Source of the DNA: Methanoperedens sp049303315
GTDB lineage: Archaea > Halobacteriota > Methanosarcinia > Methanosarcinales > Methanoperedenaceae
Assembly (NCBI GenBank): GCA_049303315.1
Contig: JBAQMZ010000029.1
Location: forward strand, 124,001-188,000
Length of the DNA stretch: 64,000 nucleotides
Reading direction: 5' to 3'
Both the position numbers and the translations under genes were made by a program. Positions 61,729 to 64,000 of the stretch are shown piece after piece. Under the pieces are notes generated by a model. It was not told where the DNA came from. It was given only the letters and a program-made list of their open reading frames with translations, and did not search any database. The stretch's first letter is position 1, and each line of letters begins with the position of its first letter.

Positions 61729-62137
61729 GGTTTGCTTCGTGGATGCTGTCTGCTGGATTGCGCTTTTAAATAAAACCGAACTGATTCACCAGCAGGCAGA
61801 TGCTGAATATAAGCGACTGCTAAAGAAAGATTATCTTCTATTAACCACGACAGCAGTGTTGAATGAAGCTGCTAATTCTTTATGCGCTCCCCGGTTTCGA
61901 ACTGCTGTCTCAGATTTTTACCGCAGGATTCAAGTTTCAAAACGCATCGAAGTGGTGTTTGTAGATGAGAACTTATGGGAAGAGGGATGGCAACTTTACG
62001 AGTTGCACAACGACAAAGAGTGGAGTTTAACAGATTGTATTTCTATCACGGTGATGAAAGACCATAACATTTCAGAAGCGCTGACGACAGACCATCATTT
62101 TGAGCAGGCAGGATTTGTCAGGTTGCTTCATCTTTAG
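61718..62137 (+). CDS. vapC: PIN-domain toxin VapC
   Basis: A 139-residue PIN ribonuclease: Asp9 in CFVDAVCWIALL, Glu in AVLNEAANSL, Asp in WSLTDCISITVM and Asp in LTTDHHFEQAGF. Normal length and complete acidic site. It partners the overlapping upstream antitoxin. Confidence 0.9.
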   Translation: MPNKVCFVDAVCWIALLNKTELIHQQADAEYKRLLKKDYLLLTTTAVLNEAANSLCAPRFRTAVSDFYRRIQVSKRIEVVFVDENLWEEGWQLYELHNDKEWSLTDCISITVMKDHNISEALTTDHHFEQAGFVRLLHL

Positions 62138-62218
62138 CATTTGAAAGCTGTCAGTGAGTAAATAATAGTGGTCGAACCAAAAGCAATATTAATCATATCC
62201 CGCAACAATAGAAAAACA

Positions 62219-62788
62219 ATGCTTGAAGATATAAAGGAATTCATAAGGGATGCGCTAAGCCCTCTTGCAAAAAAGATAACAGAAATAAATCCAAACACAT
62301 TAACACTTTTCGGGCTTTTCCTGAGCATCGTTGCGGGATTCTTTTTTGCAAAGCGCGAGGTTTTACCCGCAGGAGCTTTTCTTCTTGCCAGCGGATTTTT
62401 TGACGCTCTCGACGGTCTTGTCGCCCGCGAGAACAAAAGGATAACCCGGTTTGGCGGCTTCCTTGATTCCGTATGCGACAGGTTTGGCGACGCTGCCGTG
62501 ATTATAGGAGCGATTTACGGCGGCCTTGCTTCCATTCCCCCTTTTCCCGACTGGTTTATCGGCATACTTGCGATATTTGGCTCGCTGATGGTGAGCTACA
62601 CAAGGGCGCGCGCAGAAGCTGCAGGCGCAAGCGCATCCGTTGGCATCGCGGAACGTCCCGTGAGAATGATAATCTTAATCGCAGGCGCTTTTCTTGACAT
62701 TGTCAATTGGGCGATTCTTTTAGTGGCAATACTTTCCTTCATCACAATCTTCCAGAGAATCGCGCATGTCGGAAAGGTACTGAAATAA
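62219..62788 (+). CDS. Archaetidylinositol phosphate synthase (CDP-alcohol phosphatidyltransferase)
   Basis: Membrane enzyme that condenses CDP-archaeol with L-myo-inositol-1-phosphate. The family signature D-x2-D-G-x2-A-R-x8-G-x3-D-x3-D is complete in ALDGLVARENKRITRFGGFL and the following DSVCDR. Several helices follow. A GTG at 62168 gives a longer frame, but the ATG at 62219 fits the usual N-terminus (LEDIKEFIRDALSPLAKKI). The next gene supplies its inositol-phosphate substrate, which supports this over the glycerol- or serine-type members. Confidence 0.82.
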   Translation: MLEDIKEFIRDALSPLAKKITEINPNTLTLFGLFLSIVAGFFFAKREVLPAGAFLLASGFFDALDGLVARENKRITRFGGFLDSVCDRFGDAAVIIGAIYGGLASIPPFPDWFIGILAIFGSLMVSYTRARAEAAGASASVGIAERPVRMIILIAGAFLDIVNWAILLVAILSFITIFQRIAHVGKVLK

Positions 62789-62833
62789 CAACTTTTAAGT
62801 CAGATAACAGTTATCACTAAGAGGGTATTAAAA

Positions 62834-63895
62834 ATGGCAGGCATTCGAATAGCAATCGCAGGTATTGGTAATTGCGCTTCATCTCTTATTCAGGGTCTTG
62901 AATATTATGACCCTGTAAAAAAGTCCGATGAACTCGTCCCGGGATTAATGCATAATTCCCTGGGCGGGTATCTCATCTCGGATATAAAACCTGTTGCTGC
63001 TTTTGATATCGACATGCGTAAGGTGGGAACGGATTTATCCGAAGCTATTTTTTCAGAACCCAATTGCACTAAAAAATTCTCCGATGTACCGGATCTCGGG
63101 GTTGAAGTAATGAAGGGCGAAGTGCTGGACGGCGTTGCGCCTCACATGAAGGATTACTTCAGGGTGGACAAAAAACAGAAACCTGTAGATGTCGCCTCTG
63201 TCCTGAAAAAGGCAAAAGCTGACATATTGATTAATTATTTGCCTGTGGGTTCTGAAGAGGCAGTGAAATGGTATGCTTCGCAGGCTCTTGAAGCAGGATG
63301 CGCGTTCATAAACTGCATCCCTGTATTTATCGCATCAGATAAGCAGTGGGCTGACAAATTCAAAAAAGCAAAACTCCCGATAATCGGGGACGATATAAAA
63401 AGCCTTGTCGGAGCCACGATAGTTCACCGCGCACTTACCCAGATGATAGTGGACAGGGGTGCAAAAATCGACAGCACGTACCAGTTGAACATCGGAGGCA
63501 ATACGGATTTCCGGAACATGACCGATCAGTCAAGATTAAAATCCAAGAAGATCTCAAAAACCGAATCGGTTGCTTCGCAAATTCCGTATGACGCGTATGT
63601 TTATGCAGGCCCGAACGGATGCATCGACTGCCTGAATGATAACAAGATATGCCACCTGAAAATAGATTTTAAGCTCTTTGGAGATGTCCCGGCTTATATA
63701 GACCTGAAACTGTCGGTGGAGGACAGCCCCAATAGCGCTGGCGTGGTCGTGGATGCCATCCGTGTCGCGAAAATAGCGCTTGACAGGGGCATCGGAGGAC
63801 CGATATTACCTGCATCGGCTTATTTCATGAAGCACCCTCCACAGCAGATGCGTGAGGAAGATGCGCGGGAGCAGCTTGAGGAGTTTATCACGTAA
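62834..63895 (+). CDS. ino1: Myo-inositol-1-phosphate synthase
   Basis: NAD-dependent isomerase turning glucose-6-phosphate into L-myo-inositol-1-phosphate. The 353 residues include the NAD-binding AIAGIGNCASSLIQG, INYLPVGSEEAVKWYA, IPVFIASDKQW, IIGDDIKSLVGATIVHR and LNIGGNTDFRNM, all family hallmarks. It is the short archaeal/actinobacterial form. A ribosome site AAGAGGGT precedes the ATG. Confidence 0.94.
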   Translation: MAGIRIAIAGIGNCASSLIQGLEYYDPVKKSDELVPGLMHNSLGGYLISDIKPVAAFDIDMRKVGTDLSEAIFSEPNCTKKFSDVPDLGVEVMKGEVLDGVAPHMKDYFRVDKKQKPVDVASVLKKAKADILINYLPVGSEEAVKWYASQALEAGCAFINCIPVFIASDKQWADKFKKAKLPIIGDDIKSLVGATIVHRALTQMIVDRGAKIDSTYQLNIGGNTDFRNMTDQSRLKSKKISKTESVASQIPYDAYVYAGPNGCIDCLNDNKICHLKIDFKLFGDVPAYIDLKLSVEDSPNSAGVVVDAIRVAKIALDRGIGGPILPASAYFMKHPPQQMREEDAREQLEEFIT

Positions 63896-63908
63896 TAAAC
63901 GTTTTATT

Positions 63909-64000
63909 CTACTGACCTATAACTCTTATCTTAGCCACCCTCACCGTGGGCGTAATTACATTCCCCACATTCCGAACATCCTTTCCCACGCCGTCGATAT
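63909..64000 (-). CDS. 3' end of an unidentified minus-strand gene (partial)
   Basis: A minus-strand frame is open from the window edge to TAG at 63911-63909 and reads DGVGKDVRNVGNVITPTVRV, then AKIRVIGQ. Thirty codons are too few to name a family. It converges on ino1 with 13 bases between stops. Confidence 0.45.
   Translation of the reverse strand, partial: IDGVGKDVRNVGNVITPTVRVAKIRVIGQ

Noticed and set aside
1..64000. Borg-type or plasmid origin for the window
   Set aside because: The window holds many core genes (tyrS, trm5, dphB, top6AB, secDF, fwdDBAC, trpCBA) on both strands and shows no perfect tandem direct repeats typical of Borgs; only 39.9-47.5 kb looks accessory.

Overview
This window reads as chromosomal DNA from a methanogen-type euryarchaeon with cytochromes, most likely in or near Methanosarcinales/ANME-2d ("Candidatus Methanoperedens"-like). 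That placement is an inference. It rests on a tungsten-type formylmethanofuran dehydrogenase operon (fwdDBAC), an MtrD methyltransferase subunit, the methyl-CoM reductase activation ATPase AtwA, a soluble heterodisulfide reductase pair (hdrCB), a hexaheme c-type cytochrome, a PGF-CTERM-like surface protein, topoisomerase VI, diphthine synthase, archaetidylinositol synthesis and an archaeal-type Nop5. No rRNA, tRNA or CRISPR array was seen. Genes use a mixture of GGAGGTGAT-type ribosome sites and leaderless starts placed about 25 bases after a TATA box.

Layout. 1-5.1 kb: a minus-strand dTDP-rhamnose and glycosyltransferase operon (GT4, GT2, rmlC, rmlB, rmlD, rmlA, the last cut by the window edge). 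5.3-18.4 kb: Nop5, SppA, AtwA, a TPR protein, two exported beta-propeller proteins, a compact trypsin-like protease, dphB, trm5, tyrS, a PD-(D/E)XK-like nuclease and Tsr3. 19-29.6 kb: hdrCB, a cyclophilin, AfpA, a P1B metal ATPase, NikR, cyclic 2,3-diphosphoglycerate synthetase, secDF and a membrane-anchored winged-helix protein. 29.6-32.4 kb: a stand-alone mtrD preceded by a duplicated promoter/leader and followed by a DUF1646 cation-transporter gene. 32.5-39.9 kb: two adjacent radical-SAM genes (one a tetraether-lipid-synthase-type protein), an Lrp-like RAM protein, topoisomerase VI (top6BA), and a hicAB pair lying between top6A and a second, divergent copy of the top6A 3' end.

39.9-47.5 kb is the accessory region. 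Four related GC-rich repeat blocks separate two vapBC pairs and a pRiA4b-ORF3-like gene. A vapC relic, a helicase 3' relic and an endonuclease relic lie beside an unusually long XPD-family helicase. 47.6-52.3 kb: a DUF356-like gene and fwdDBAC, the first (or, in reverse methanogenesis, last) step of the C1 pathway. 52.4-58.0 kb: signal peptidase I, then a tight four-gene unit of a P-loop ATPase, a polytopic membrane protein, an exported repeat-type surface protein and a membrane-anchored hexaheme cytochrome; this is the best candidate here for an undescribed cell-surface/electron-transfer system. 58.0-60.9 kb: trpCBA behind a promoter with three TGTACA-like boxes spaced exactly 10 bp apart. 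61.5-63.9 kb: another vapBC pair, then archaetidylinositol phosphate synthase and inositol-1-phosphate synthase, which act in sequence in polar-lipid synthesis.

All family assignments come from reading motifs by eye. No database search was run.
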